A stretch of 64,000 nucleotides of DNA from Terriglobales bacterium (GTDB taxonomy: Bacteria; Acidobacteriota; Terriglobia; Terriglobales; Acidobacteriaceae), in NCBI GenBank assembly GCA_025462725.1, contig JAOAPE010000003.1:186001-250000 (forward strand), given 5' to 3'. The notes below the pieces were generated by a model that was not told the DNA's origin, searched no databases, and saw only the letters and a program-made list of their open reading frames with translations. Position numbers and translations under genes: made by a program. Numbering within the stretch: position 1 is the first letter of the stretch; each line of letters begins with the position of its first letter. This document shows positions 9,103 to 18,092 of this stretch, piece by piece.

Positions 9103-10227
9103 TTACGCGGTCATTGCTCCGGCGCCGATTGTTTCCTTGCGGACGGTGAGCTTCTCAATCAAATCTTCCCTCACTTTGTGGCCGGTTCCGACTGCGTCGG
9201 AGATGGGGATGGTTCCCTGCTTCGAGACTGTCACTTCGGGTTCGATGATGTCTTCTTTCCAGTAGCGCTTGGAGGCGGAGACGTCGCCGGGGAGAGTGAA
9301 GTTCGGAAGCGTGGAGAGCGCGACGTTCTGAGCGCGGCCGATCCCTGATTCCAACATTCCGCCGCACCAGACAGGGATTTTGCGCTGCTCGCATATCGCA
9401 TGAACTTTCAGCGCTTCAGAAAATCCGCCGACGCGTCCTACTTTTACGTTGATGATGCCGCAGGCCCCGAGATCTATGGCGGCTTCGGCGTCGCGGGCAT
9501 TGCGAATGGCTTCGTCGAGGCAGATGCGCGTGGTGATCTGTTTTTGCAATCGCGCGTGGAAGTAGAAGTCGTCATGCCAGAGCGGCTGTTCGATCATCAG
9601 AAGCTTGAACTGGTCGAACTGTTTTAGGTGATTCAAATCGTTCAGTGTGTATGCGGAGTTGGCGTCGCAACTGAGCGTGATATTGGGCCAGCGTTTGCGG
9701 ATGCGCTCGAATATTTTCAGGTCCCAACCGGGTTTGCACTTCAACTTGATGCGTTGATACCCGGCGTCGAGTTCGGTGGCTACTTTTTCTTCCAACTGCT
9801 CTGGAGAATTCTGGATTCCGATCGATACTCCGCAGGCAATCTCCTTGCGAGTGCCGCCGAGTAGTTTCCATAACGGCATCTGTTTGGCTTCGGCTTCGGC
9901 GACCCAGAGCGCGTTTTCAATCGAGGCTTTGGCCATGCGGTGTCCGCGAATGCCAGCAAAGAGCGGAACGCAATCGGCTGCGCGATCGAGTTGTTTGCCG
10001 ACGAGCGAGGGTGCAAGCTCGCGCGTGATCGCATACCAAGCGGTCTCGACAGATTCGTCGCTGTAATGCGGATGCTCTCCGGCGACACACTCGCCCCAGG
10101 CTTTGAGTCCCTGGCCATTTACGGTGACGAGGATGATGCGGCGGCCAGTGGTGCGGCCAAAGCTCGTCTCAAAAAAATGGACGAGCGGCGTTTGGATCTC
10201 ACGGACAGTGATGGAATCGATTTTCAT
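9103..10227 (-). CDS. Enolase-superfamily enzyme: o-succinylbenzoate synthase / N-succinylamino acid racemase
   Basis: 374 aa from ATG 10227, which overlaps the stop of the GNAT gene (ATGA, 10224-10227). Muconate-lactonizing subgroup features: the Lys acid/base motif RIKLKCKPG (second K), metal ligands in LSCDANSAYT, MIEQPL and CLDEAI, and the second Lys base in GIINVKVGRVGG. This sequence type (MenC type 2) covers menaquinone o-succinylbenzoate synthases and N-succinylamino-acid racemases. No other men genes are near. A coupled GNAT favours the racemase pathway known from Geobacillus kaustophilus, where a GNAT succinylates D-amino acids and the enolase-fold enzyme racemises them. Enzyme class sure; substrate inferred. 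Confidence 0.88.
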   Translation of the reverse strand: MKIDSITVREIQTPLVHFFETSFGRTTGRRIILVTVNGQGLKAWGECVAGEHPHYSDESVETAWYAITRELAPSLVGKQLDRAADCVPLFAGIRGHRMAKASIENALWVAEAEAKQMPLWKLLGGTRKEIACGVSIGIQNSPEQLEEKVATELDAGYQRIKLKCKPGWDLKIFERIRKRWPNITLSCDANSAYTLNDLNHLKQFDQFKLLMIEQPLWHDDFYFHARLQKQITTRICLDEAIRNARDAEAAIDLGACGIINVKVGRVGGFSEALKVHAICEQRKIPVWCGGMLESGIGRAQNVALSTLPNFTLPGDVSASKRYWKEDIIEPEVTVSKQGTIPISDAVGTGHKVREDLIEKLTVRKETIGAGAMTA

Positions 10228-11039
10228 GGTTGGCTCGCGTATGACCAGTCTTCGTCCCAATTGCCGAGGACGAATGTTCCTTTGCCAGATGAGTCGCGTT
10301 CGTACGCAAGCACTGATTGGTCTTGCGCGAATGCGGCTAGAAACCTTTCACGGTTTTTCTTTTGCAGATCTTTGGCGCGATCGCGATCGTTCTCCGAAGC
10401 TTTCCACGCGTAAATCTCGCCGGGTACTTCGATCTTAGTGAGAGGTGTCACTGTCGGACGGGTTCCCTTCTCGAGTAATCCCGTGACGCGTTTCGATTTC
10501 AGCCACCATTCGGCGACGAGGCGATCGGTCGGCAGTCCGCCTTGCAGCGGAGATGAAGTATAGCCGTACTGATTGATGTTGTATCGGCGGGCGATGGCGC
10601 CGAGCTTCTCAATGTTGAGGTATGCGTTCTTAATCTCAAGCGGATCGAATGTCCACTCCATGAGTTCGAAACCGCGGGCGATGGCATCGTCGCGTTGCGC
10701 AAGTTTTAGTTTCTGTCCGATGCCTTTGTTGCGATAGGTGTCGCGCACGGCGAGCATGTGCGAATGAAGATAAGGATGGCCGGAACGTGAGCCCGGAATG
10801 GAGAGCGCGAAGCCGATGAGGTCTTTTCCTTCATAGCAGCCGAGGACTTGCCCGCCAATCTTGTCAGCAACGGCGAACATGCGGATGGGAACTATATCTA
10901 TGTCCGCGAATTGCCAGACTTCCTTTTGCAAGTCGACGCAGGCGGCAAACTCTTCCGGTTGCGTACATCGCCGAATCTCAAATTGCGGGGATGTTGCCGG
11001 CTTGGCTATTTCTCCGGTATCTGCTTTGCTTGCTGCCAC
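10224..11039 (-). CDS. GNAT acyltransferase (COG3375-like), candidate D-amino acid N-succinyltransferase
   Basis: 271 aa from a GTG start at 11039 that lies inside the 3' end of mazG (34-bp overlap); GGAG precedes it. The GNAT core starts at about residue 22 (FEIRRCTQPEEFAACVDLQ). The acetyl-CoA-binding loop is seen as VRDTYRNKGIGQKLKLAQR. It belongs to the large 'predicted GNAT' family that travels with MenC/NSAAR genes. The 4-bp overlap with the downstream enolase-superfamily gene implies joint function. A desuccinylase of the M20 type would complete the pathway; the M20 gene at 44063 is too distant to link. Confidence 0.82.
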   Translation of the reverse strand: MAASKADTGEIAKPATSPQFEIRRCTQPEEFAACVDLQKEVWQFADIDIVPIRMFAVADKIGGQVLGCYEGKDLIGFALSIPGSRSGHPYLHSHMLAVRDTYRNKGIGQKLKLAQRDDAIARGFELMEWTFDPLEIKNAYLNIEKLGAIARRYNINQYGYTSSPLQGGLPTDRLVAEWWLKSKRVTGLLEKGTRPTVTPLTKIEVPGEIYAWKASENDRDRAKDLQKKNRERFLAAFAQDQSVLAYERDSSGKGTFVLGNWDEDWSYASQP

Positions 11040-11878
11040 AGGCTCTCCATTTCTTCGAGGGATGCGTCATGTACGGTACGTCCTGTGTTTGTAAGTTCTT
11101 GCTCCATATATTGAAAGCGTTTCGTGAACTTACGATTGGTCTTGCGCAAGGCGGATTCGGGGTCGAGGGAAAGGTAGCGGGCGATGTTGACGAGGACGAA
11201 AAAGAGATCGCCAACTTCGTCTTCGAGGCGCTCGCGAAGCTCTTCGGGGACCTTTTGTCCGCTGGAGCCGGCGATGCCTCGGCTGTGAGGCGAAGGGCCG
11301 GGTGCGGGATATTGCGCGATCTCGTGCTGGAGTTCTTTGGTCTCTTCGGTAAGTTTGTCGAAAAGCTGTTCGATGTTGGGCCAGTCGAATCCTACATTGG
11401 CGGCGCGTGAACTGATCTTGTATGCCGACATTAACGCGGGCATAGCAGTCGAGATTCCGGAGAGAACAGATTCATTTTTGTCTTCAGATCCCCCGTTCAT
11501 CTTTTTTTCTTCTGCTTTGAGCGCCTCCCAATTGCGGAGGACTTCTTTGGGTGTGTTGGCCTTGCCGTCGCCGAAGACGTGCGGATGGCGGGAAACGAGT
11601 TTGTTGGAGAGACGGTCGAGGACGTCGTCGATGGAGAATTTGGAGTCTTCCTTCGCCATCTCCGAATAGAAGAGGACTTGGAGGAGGAGATCGCCGAGTT
11701 CGCCCGGTAGTTCGTTCCAGTCGCGGTTCTCGATAGCTTCGATGACCTCGTAGGTCTCTTCAAGGGTGTAAGGCTTAATGGTGTCGAAGGTCTGCTCGCG
11801 GTCCCAAGGGCATCCGCCGGGAGCGCGGAGTTTGGCCATGATGGCGACAGCGCGCTCGAATTTTTCTCCGGTGGACAT
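11006..11878 (-). CDS. mazG: Nucleoside triphosphate pyrophosphohydrolase MazG
   Basis: Cytosolic house-cleaning NTP pyrophosphatase, 290 aa. The first MazG domain (about 20-110) carries the metal motif LEETYEVIEAIE with the partner ELGDLLLQVLF. The second domain (about 195-270) has LEDEVGDLFFVLVN. Between them is a low-complexity linker (about 180-200, PAPGPSPHSRGIAGSSG) longer than in E. coli MazG; it looks like inserted sequence kept in frame. First gene of the minus-strand run mazG-GNAT-racemase, with overlapping ends. Confidence 0.94.
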   Translation of the reverse strand: MSTGEKFERAVAIMAKLRAPGGCPWDREQTFDTIKPYTLEETYEVIEAIENRDWNELPGELGDLLLQVLFYSEMAKEDSKFSIDDVLDRLSNKLVSRHPHVFGDGKANTPKEVLRNWEALKAEEKKMNGGSEDKNESVLSGISTAMPALMSAYKISSRAANVGFDWPNIEQLFDKLTEETKELQHEIAQYPAPGPSPHSRGIAGSSGQKVPEELRERLEDEVGDLFFVLVNIARYLSLDPESALRKTNRKFTKRFQYMEQELTNTGRTVHDASLEEMESLWQQAKQIPEK

Positions 11879-12235
11879 GAGGGTTAATTTATATCAGAAG
11901 CGAATTGCCGTGTTTCGAGCAAAAGCTTGTTCACCACAGAGGCACAGAGACACAGAGGAAGGCTTTGGGCAGGTTGTATTGGGGTTCTTGCAAACAATCT
12001 GCAGAGTGATAGCGGTTCTTCGGCTCCGCTGCGCTGCGTTCAGGATGCCAATTTACAGTGGAGTGCTGTTTGCATGCTGATTGCAGATTATTGAATTCAC
12101 ACAGCCGAGGGTGGCTGTGCCACACAAACCAAGCTCCATTTTGGTGTAGTAAAATTTGTTACCGCTTCAGCGGAGCAGCACACAGCTGAAGACCTCCCCA
12201 ACGCGAGAAGCGCGGGAAAGATAGACTAGAACGAT
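11879..12235. repeat. Intergenic region with dispersed repeats
   Basis: No gene. From the left: a 'cacagaggcacagagacacagagg' type unit array (about 11933-11958); a member of the 'gcagagtgatag..ccttcg..cgctgcg..caggatg' palindromic family (about 11999-12050, see findings); an 'acacagccgagggtggctgtgcc' palindrome (about 12099-12122); then about 100 bp leading into the GH57 gene, which should hold its promoter, although no convincing -35/-10 pair stands out. Confidence 0.6.
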
Positions 12236-13960
12236 ATGTCCTTGAAGATGTCTGTTGCCCCCGGCGGATTCGTCACCATCACCCTTCATTCGCATCTGCC
12301 TTACGTCATAAATCACGGTACGTGGCCGCATGGATTGGAGTGGCTGTGTGAGGCTGCAGCTGAGACTTACCTACCTCTGCTCCGAGTGATCGGCAATCTT
12401 GAGCGGGATGGGATCTTCCTTAAGCCGAATATCAACCTGTCGCCGGTGTTGCTGGAACAGCTGGCGCATCCGGTGTTCAAGGCAGAGTTCGTGAAGTATC
12501 TGGGACGCAAGATCGAAGCGGCTTTAGTGGACAAGGCGGAGTTCACCAAAAAAGGCGACAAGCACTTAGCGAATGTGGCGGAGTACTGGAAGGATTTCTT
12601 CGCGCTGGCTTTGCAGGATTTTGAAGCGCTGAACAAGGACATCATCTCCGGATTCAGGAAGTTCAACGACTCTGGCGCAATCGAAGTATTCACCTGTGCG
12701 GCCACGCACGGATACTTCCCTCTTCTCGGCACGGACGAATCCATACGTGCGCAAGTGCGAATCGGAGTAGCGACACACAAAAAGTTTCTGGGCAAGCAGC
12801 CGCGGGGGATATGGATACCGGAGTGCGGTTATCGGCCGGCGGGCGAGTGGTTTTATCCGGTGAATCCAAATGGGGCGTCGCCTACGGCTGCGTATCATCC
12901 GTTCAAGCGCGCGGGAGTGGAACAGATCCTTGCGGAGAATGGAATCGATTATTTCTTCATAGACACGCACCTGGTTGAGAACTCCGCGATGTTCACTCCG
13001 TATGAGCAGCTCGCGGGCGGGGTGCCGGTAGCTCTTGAAGAGGAGGGGGTTCCGCGAGTCTCGTATTACCAGCCTTTCTATGCTGACACTCCCGACCGCA
13101 AGAAGGCGCAAGTGGCGTTCTTCACGCGCGATCCGCGGACCAGTGTGCAGGTGTGGAGCGGAGACCATGGGTATCCCGGGGACGGAAATTATCTCGACTT
13201 CCACAAAAAGCGGTTCCCGGGTGGACATCGCTATTGGCAGGTGACGGGCGCACGTGTGGATCTGGGGGATAAGACTCCTTATTATCCGAATCTTGCTGCG
13301 GAGCGAACGCGGGAGCATGCGAAACATTTCGCGGGGATCGCGATGGAAGCGATCAGCAAGTATCCGGCGAAAGGCGCGCCATCGATATTGACGTCGCCGT
13401 TCGACGCAGAGCTATTCGGACACTGGTGGTATGAAGGTCCGCAGTTCCTGGAGCATGTGGCAAGAGAGTTTGCGAAGCCGGAGTCTCCGTTGAAGTTGAT
13501 CACGTGCAGCGAGTACCTGGACCGCTTTCCGCCGAAGGGATTTGTGGAATTGCCGGAAGGCTCATGGGGCAAGAACGGCACCAATGAAGTGTGGCTCAAC
13601 CCTGACACGGCGTGGACGTGGAAGCATATCTATCCCGCGGAGTTTGCAGTTCGGGAGATGGCGCGAAGTGGCAAGTGGCGCGGCAACGAAGCGGCAACGA
13701 GATTGGCAAAACAACTTTGCCGAGAGTTGTTGCTGCTGGAATCCTCAGACTGGCAGTTCCTGATCACGACGGGTGCGGCGCGTGACTACGCGGAGCTTCG
13801 CTTCGATACACACTTGCAACAGTTCCGCGACCTGATTGATGCGTGGCGAAGGTTCGATTCGACTAATGAGATATCGCCGGAAGCGATGGCTTGTTTGGAG
13901 ATGGTTGAGACTCGCGATTCGATCTTTGCGGAGATCAAGCCGGAATTGTGGGCGGGGTAG
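12236..13960 (+). CDS. GH57 family 1,4-alpha-glucan branching enzyme
   Basis: 574 aa; forms alpha-1,6 branches in glycogen. The GH57 conserved regions appear in order: HSHLPYV (region 1), GIWIPECGYRP with the Glu nucleophile (region 3, about residue 190), QVWSGDHGYPGDGNYLDFHK with the catalytic Asp (region 4, about 305), and FDAELFGHWWYEGP (region 5, about 385). The WIPECGY form and the length fit branching enzymes of the Thermus/Thermococcus type rather than alpha-amylases. ATG at 12236; a second in-frame ATG at 12248 is an alternative start. Stands alone on the plus strand. Confidence 0.92.
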   Translation: MSLKMSVAPGGFVTITLHSHLPYVINHGTWPHGLEWLCEAAAETYLPLLRVIGNLERDGIFLKPNINLSPVLLEQLAHPVFKAEFVKYLGRKIEAALVDKAEFTKKGDKHLANVAEYWKDFFALALQDFEALNKDIISGFRKFNDSGAIEVFTCAATHGYFPLLGTDESIRAQVRIGVATHKKFLGKQPRGIWIPECGYRPAGEWFYPVNPNGASPTAAYHPFKRAGVEQILAENGIDYFFIDTHLVENSAMFTPYEQLAGGVPVALEEEGVPRVSYYQPFYADTPDRKKAQVAFFTRDPRTSVQVWSGDHGYPGDGNYLDFHKKRFPGGHRYWQVTGARVDLGDKTPYYPNLAAERTREHAKHFAGIAMEAISKYPAKGAPSILTSPFDAELFGHWWYEGPQFLEHVAREFAKPESPLKLITCSEYLDRFPPKGFVELPEGSWGKNGTNEVWLNPDTAWTWKHIYPAEFAVREMARSGKWRGNEAATRLAKQLCRELLLLESSDWQFLITTGAARDYAELRFDTHLQQFRDLIDAWRRFDSTNEISPEAMACLEMVETRDSIFAEIKPELWAG

Positions 13961-14515
13961 CAGGGCGGAAGCGCTGGCGAAGAGTGCTGACGAACGCAGC
14001 ATCAGCGCGAGTCGAGAAGATCTCCAGGGGCGAGAAGCCTCGCTTCCACGCAAGATAGAAAGTTGTAATCAGCAAAGCAAACGTGATGGCGAAGTTCGGC
14101 CATGCGTTGAGCATCCATTGGCGCTCCAGCTTAAATCCCACTTATTTGAAAACGGCAGCAGATAAGGAATGGGCCATTGATATCCGTCTGGCCCGCGAGC
14201 GCCGATCAAATCACAAAACAAATGCAGATGGAAACTGAGGAAGACTAAGGCAGCAGTCTTCCATTTACGTCCGCTGATGAAGAAGGCGGCGATGGTAGTG
14301 ACGAGCGCGAAGCCAATGTTGTGTCCGAGCAGGTGGTGGTATTCAGAGAACCACATTAACGGATGTGAGGATTTCGCCGTGAGAACTTCAGGCACGATGC
14401 CGAGTCCATCGAGATCAGGTGCGACTCCGGCGAGAGCAATTAGTGCGCGATCGCGAGGACGTACGGAAACATTGGCGAGCATCCATCCGGCGAGAAAGTG
14501 TGTGATCGGGCTCAT
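13935..14515 (-). pseudogene. DUF457 / YdjM-like membrane metal-dependent hydrolase, frameshifted
   Basis: The first frame (14515 to about 14140) reads MSPITHFLAGWMLANVSV and carries the DUF457 motifs HFLAGW, APDLDGLG and a HHLLGH metal site. The second frame (about 14141 to 13935) continues the family sequence with ERQWMLNAWPNFAITF and ends SPLEIFSTRAD. The two frames meet at a GGG run near 14139-14143: one extra G would give SNKWGFKLERQWMLNAWPN without a break. So one base is missing, either by mutation or by sequencing error. The tail overlaps the GH57 3' end by 26 bp. Without the shift it would be about 193 aa with four or five membrane segments. Confidence 0.75.
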
Positions 14516-14523
14516 GGAGTGTT

Positions 14524-14832
14524 TTAAATCTCTACCAGCACGTCATCCCCTTCAACCTTTATAGGATAGAGCGCAACCCTCGCCGTGGGATTATGAGCGG
14601 CCTCGCCAGTCTTTGCAATGAATTGCCATCCATGCCAGGGACAGACGATCTTGTCACCATCAACGACTCCCTGCCCGAGCGGGCCGCCGCGATGCAGACA
14701 GACGTTGTCCATGGCGGTGATCTCACCAGCGACGTTGGCGACGCAGATCATTTTGTCTCCGCAATTGAATTCTTTTGCTTCGCCTTCGTCTGGCAATTCT
14801 GACTTGGTGGCAATCTTTATGAAACCGGGCAT
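14524..14832 (-). CDS. Rieske [2Fe-2S] ferredoxin (NirD/biphenyl-ferredoxin type)
   Basis: 102 aa from ATG 14832 (AAAGGA 8 nt before it). A longer in-frame reading to 15060 runs across the divergent zinc-ribbon gene and is rejected. Rieske cluster ligands are CLHRGGPLGQG and CPWHGWQF, giving two Cys and two His at CxH-16-17-CxxH spacing. The protein is soluble, without a membrane anchor. It could donate electrons to an oxygenase or serve as a small-subunit-like ferredoxin; no partner is adjacent. Confidence 0.9.
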   Translation of the reverse strand: MPGFIKIATKSELPDEGEAKEFNCGDKMICVANVAGEITAMDNVCLHRGGPLGQGVVDGDKIVCPWHGWQFIAKTGEAAHNPTARVALYPIKVEGDDVLVEI

Positions 14833-14927
14833 GAGTGCAATCCTTTTGTGGAATATGAAGTGAATTGAGTCTAGGGAGCACGAGGGAGCGGTGTCAATCG
14901 GCACAGGTGTGATAGATTCGCAAACGA

Positions 14928-15083
14928 ATGGCTGAGACACCAGAGACCTCTGCGGCGGCGTTTTATTGTCCGCAATGCGCAAAGCCGGTGAATGATCCGT
15001 TAACGTGCGGCGATTGCGGCTCAGTGATCTGCCGCGCATGCGGCACACCGTTGGAATCATCTGACGAATTGGCGATGGGCTGA
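14928..15083 (+). CDS. 51-aa zinc-ribbon miniprotein
   Basis: Small ORF ATG 14928 to TGA 15081-15083, ending 3 nt before the ATG of the APC permease, so probably co-translated. The sequence has three CxxC knuckles: CPQC, then CGDCG, then CRACG, a double zinc-ribbon-like arrangement followed by a short acidic tail (ESSDELAMG). No hydrophobic segment. Function unknown; a rubredoxin-like or zinc-binding adaptor role is possible. Coding status is inferred from the motif density and the tight spacing. Confidence 0.65.
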   Translation: MAETPETSAAAFYCPQCAKPVNDPLTCGDCGSVICRACGTPLESSDELAMG

Positions 15084-15086
15084 CCT

Positions 15087-16508
15087 ATGAGTGCGACGAA
15101 AGTTGTGCCTGCCGGCGAACCTACATTAGTCAAAGGGCTCTCCCTGCTCGACGCGGTGCTGATGCTGGTTGGCGGCGTGATCGGCTCAGGAATATTTTTG
15201 ACCGCCGGGCAGATTGCCACGAGCTTGCGGCGTCCGGACATGTTCATTCTTGTCTGGATCGTTGGTGGAATCATTTCCCTGCTGGCGTGCTTTGCGGTTG
15301 CGGAGCTTGGAGGGATGTTTCCGCAAGCCGGCGGACAATATGTTTTTCTTCGCGAAGCATACGGCGAACTTCCCGCATTCCTCTATGGCTGGATGATCTT
15401 TGCAGTAGTGCAGACGGGCACGATCGCGGCACTGGCGGTGGGCTTCGCGCAATATTTTGGCTTAGTGGTGATGGGGGCTTTGGCTACCCGGGAGTTGTGG
15501 TCTGTAGGAATCTTCGGGTACGAACTCTCGCTGACTCCGTTGAAGTTGATGGCGGTAGCCGCCATCGCGCTGTTGACCTTAGCAAATGTTGTGGGACTGC
15601 GACGCGGATCGTTGCTAGTGAACATTGCAACGTGGTTGAAGTTTGGCGCAATCTTGGGGCTGGTTGTTTTCGGATTGTTATTTGGCAAGGGTGATTGGTC
15701 GCACTTCTCTGCTGCATCCGCTGCAAGCTCGGAGATGGCGGCTGCGCCGACAGGGCTGGCGCTGCTGGCGGGATTCGGTGTCGCGCTGATATCAGTGTTG
15801 TTCGCGTTTGATGGCTGGATCTACGTCACCTGGGTTGCGGGCGAGATGAAGGATGCCGCGCGAAACGTACCGCGAGCGCTAATCATCGGCGTATCAGCGG
15901 TAGTTGTCATCTACGTTTCGATCAACATTGTTTACGTTTACGCGCTGCCGCTATCGGCAATCATCAAGTCAGACGCAGTGGTGCAGGCGGCAGCGTCGTC
16001 AATGTTTTCTGACCGCGCGGCGAACTGGCTGGCGCTCATGGTGGCAGTGTCATGCTTCGGAGCGATGAGTTCGGCGATCTTGTGCACGGCACGAATCTTC
16101 TTTGCGATGGCGCAGGACGGAGTCTTCTTCGAGCGCATGGCAAGGGTGAATCCGCGATGGCGAACTCCCGCATTTAGCCTGGTGGCGCAAGGGGTTTGGG
16201 CGGCGGTGCTGGCGCTGATAGGACTCTACGACCAACTGCTCACGTACGCGATCTTCATGATGATCGTGAGTTACGTTGTCACGGTGGGCGCACTGTTCGT
16301 GTTGCGAAGGAAGATGCCTGAGCATCCGCGGCCGTATCGTTGCACGGGATATCCGATCGTGCCGGCGCTGTACATCCTGATTGCGAGCATTTGGACGGTG
16401 AACACGATCTGGCAGCGACCGAAGGAATCGCTGGGCGGATTGCTGATCGTCCTCGCGGGAATTCCCGGATACATCTACTGGACGCGGCAACGACGCAAGA
16501 CTGCTTAG
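15087..16508 (+). CDS. APC superfamily amino acid permease
   Basis: 473 aa, about 12 transmembrane helices. The APC signature near the N-terminus is LLDAVLMLVGGVIGSGIFLTAG-like, with the unwound helix-1 motif GSGIF, followed by RPDMFILVWIVGGIISLLACFAVAELG. This suggests import or exchange of neutral amino acids across the inner membrane; the exact substrate is not readable. It follows the zinc-ribbon ORF by 3 nt and ends overlapping the convergent M48 gene by 4 bp. Confidence 0.92.
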   Translation: MSATKVVPAGEPTLVKGLSLLDAVLMLVGGVIGSGIFLTAGQIATSLRRPDMFILVWIVGGIISLLACFAVAELGGMFPQAGGQYVFLREAYGELPAFLYGWMIFAVVQTGTIAALAVGFAQYFGLVVMGALATRELWSVGIFGYELSLTPLKLMAVAAIALLTLANVVGLRRGSLLVNIATWLKFGAILGLVVFGLLFGKGDWSHFSAASAASSEMAAAPTGLALLAGFGVALISVLFAFDGWIYVTWVAGEMKDAARNVPRALIIGVSAVVVIYVSINIVYVYALPLSAIIKSDAVVQAAASSMFSDRAANWLALMVAVSCFGAMSSAILCTARIFFAMAQDGVFFERMARVNPRWRTPAFSLVAQGVWAAVLALIGLYDQLLTYAIFMMIVSYVVTVGALFVLRRKMPEHPRPYRCTGYPIVPALYILIASIWTVNTIWQRPKESLGGLLIVLAGIPGYIYWTRQRRKTA

Positions 16509-17911
16509 CGCGTTTGCAGACTGTCCAACATTCGCTTGAATGTCGGGCTGAGCGCGTCAAACTGCTGCTCAGGCGCGATAAATAACAACCACAATATGCT
16601 GCCGTCCTGACGTTGGACGGTGACGAGCATGTCGCGTTCCGCGATGGGCTGTCCGGAGTTGTCTGCGAGCGGGGATGGCGATTGCAAGTTTACGATCTCG
16701 CCTGGGAGTCCGCTGACTTGGATCTGCTGGGGGGCGCTGATGGCGCGCATGGATTGATTGCTGTTGCGCAGAGCTTGATAAATCTGTTGCGTGGATTGCG
16801 ACAATGATATCTGCGTCTGCGGGCGATAGAGATTGACGATGACTCCGTAGGCGATGGAATCGTTGGAGACTCCGCCCTGGGGTGCGATGGTAACCGCGGA
16901 ATTTGCATTGCCGAAGACTTGCCAGTTCGCGGGGTAATCCATTTGAAAGGCACTGTGGTTGAGAGTTTGGAATCCGCCGCTAGGTGAAATTGAGCCCTGG
17001 CTTGCGGGAGTCACTCGCGGTTGTCGCTGCTGCTGCATTTGCGCGACCTGCTCCGCAGTGTAAGGCTTCATCGTTGCGGCGACTTGCTTGGCGCGACGAA
17101 ATTCGGGACTGTCGGTGAGAAAACGTTTTGCCGGAAGTTCACTGATCGCTTGGGTGACGGCTTCGGCGCGGTTGCCGGGATCAGGATGGTCGGACAGAAA
17201 CTGAGGGCCTCCGGCGCGGTCTTCTTGTTTCAGCTTGTCGAAAAATTGCGCCATGGCGCGGGGATCGTATCCGGCTTCGTACATGATCTTCGCGCCGGTG
17301 CGGTCGGCTTCGCTCTCGGCGTCGCGGGAATATTTCAAGAAGACAGAACCGAGACCGGCGGAGAGGCCGAGACGGGCGAGTTGTCCGCCAGCGCCGTTGC
17401 CGAGAATGCCGCCGAGAATCGCTGCGGGAAGCTGGGCAATGGATTCCTTCGAAGCGTTGCGAGTGGCGTGTCGCATGTAAACGTGCGAGATCTCGTGAGC
17501 GATGACGCCGGCAAGTTGAGCTTCGTTGTCGGCGGCTTGAATGGTGCCGAGATTAATGCGGACGGGGCCGCCGGGGAGTGCGAAGGCGTTGATGTCTTTT
17601 TCGTTGACGACTTTGAAATTGAAATCGTAGGGATTCTGCGGAAGCTGGTGCGCGAGTTTCTGGCCGAGGGTGCTGACGTAATCCTGAATGGGGCCGCGAG
17701 TGGGCAGCTCGGGAAGTTGGGCGTCAGCCTCGGCGGCGACCTGGCGGCCGAGTTGGACTTCCTGCTCGGGAGTGTACTGGTTGAATCCGTGGGGCTCAGG
17801 GAATGCGTTCTCGCCGGGGCGCAACGGTGCTTGCTGCTTGCCGGCGCAGGCCGCGAGAAAGAGTCCTATTGCTGCAACACACGATTTTCTTCTCAGCGAT
17901 TGTCGGAACAT
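16505..17911 (-). CDS. M48 family metalloprotease lipoprotein
   Basis: 468 aa, BepA/LoiP-like periplasmic zinc protease. The lipobox LAAC (Cys22) closes a signal peptide. The catalytic motif HEISH (H139, E140, H143) is followed by the third-ligand region SRDAESEADRTGAKIM. The C-terminal half (about residue 310-468) is a separate domain (SAFQMDYPANWQVFG and on) resembling PsbP/DUF-type ligand modules rather than the TPR of BepA. Likely role: quality control of outer-membrane proteins. It stands alone, with a 181-bp upstream gap. Confidence 0.9.
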   Translation of the reverse strand: MFRQSLRRKSCVAAIGLFLAACAGKQQAPLRPGENAFPEPHGFNQYTPEQEVQLGRQVAAEADAQLPELPTRGPIQDYVSTLGQKLAHQLPQNPYDFNFKVVNEKDINAFALPGGPVRINLGTIQAADNEAQLAGVIAHEISHVYMRHATRNASKESIAQLPAAILGGILGNGAGGQLARLGLSAGLGSVFLKYSRDAESEADRTGAKIMYEAGYDPRAMAQFFDKLKQEDRAGGPQFLSDHPDPGNRAEAVTQAISELPAKRFLTDSPEFRRAKQVAATMKPYTAEQVAQMQQQRQPRVTPASQGSISPSGGFQTLNHSAFQMDYPANWQVFGNANSAVTIAPQGGVSNDSIAYGVIVNLYRPQTQISLSQSTQQIYQALRNSNQSMRAISAPQQIQVSGLPGEIVNLQSPSPLADNSGQPIAERDMLVTVQRQDGSILWLLFIAPEQQFDALSPTFKRMLDSLQTR

Positions 17912-18092
17912 TTGTGCTTCTCCCGTAAATTGTGAGATGCAGAGTTAGGTGTTCGTGTGTAGTTCGGGAGAGTACGATTCCGAGTTGGCGGAATCCGTGT
18001 GGGAATTTTGCGCGAAACTTTGATAACGGATTGCGGAGCTTCCGGTCTAACTGGCCATAAGACAGCAGTAGCTTAGGACCGGAGTCATAGGT

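Noticed and set aside
17021-17935. Long plus-strand open frame opposite the M48 protease
   Set aside because: Lies wholly antisense to a gene with intact motifs and signal peptide; composition is that of a shadow frame.
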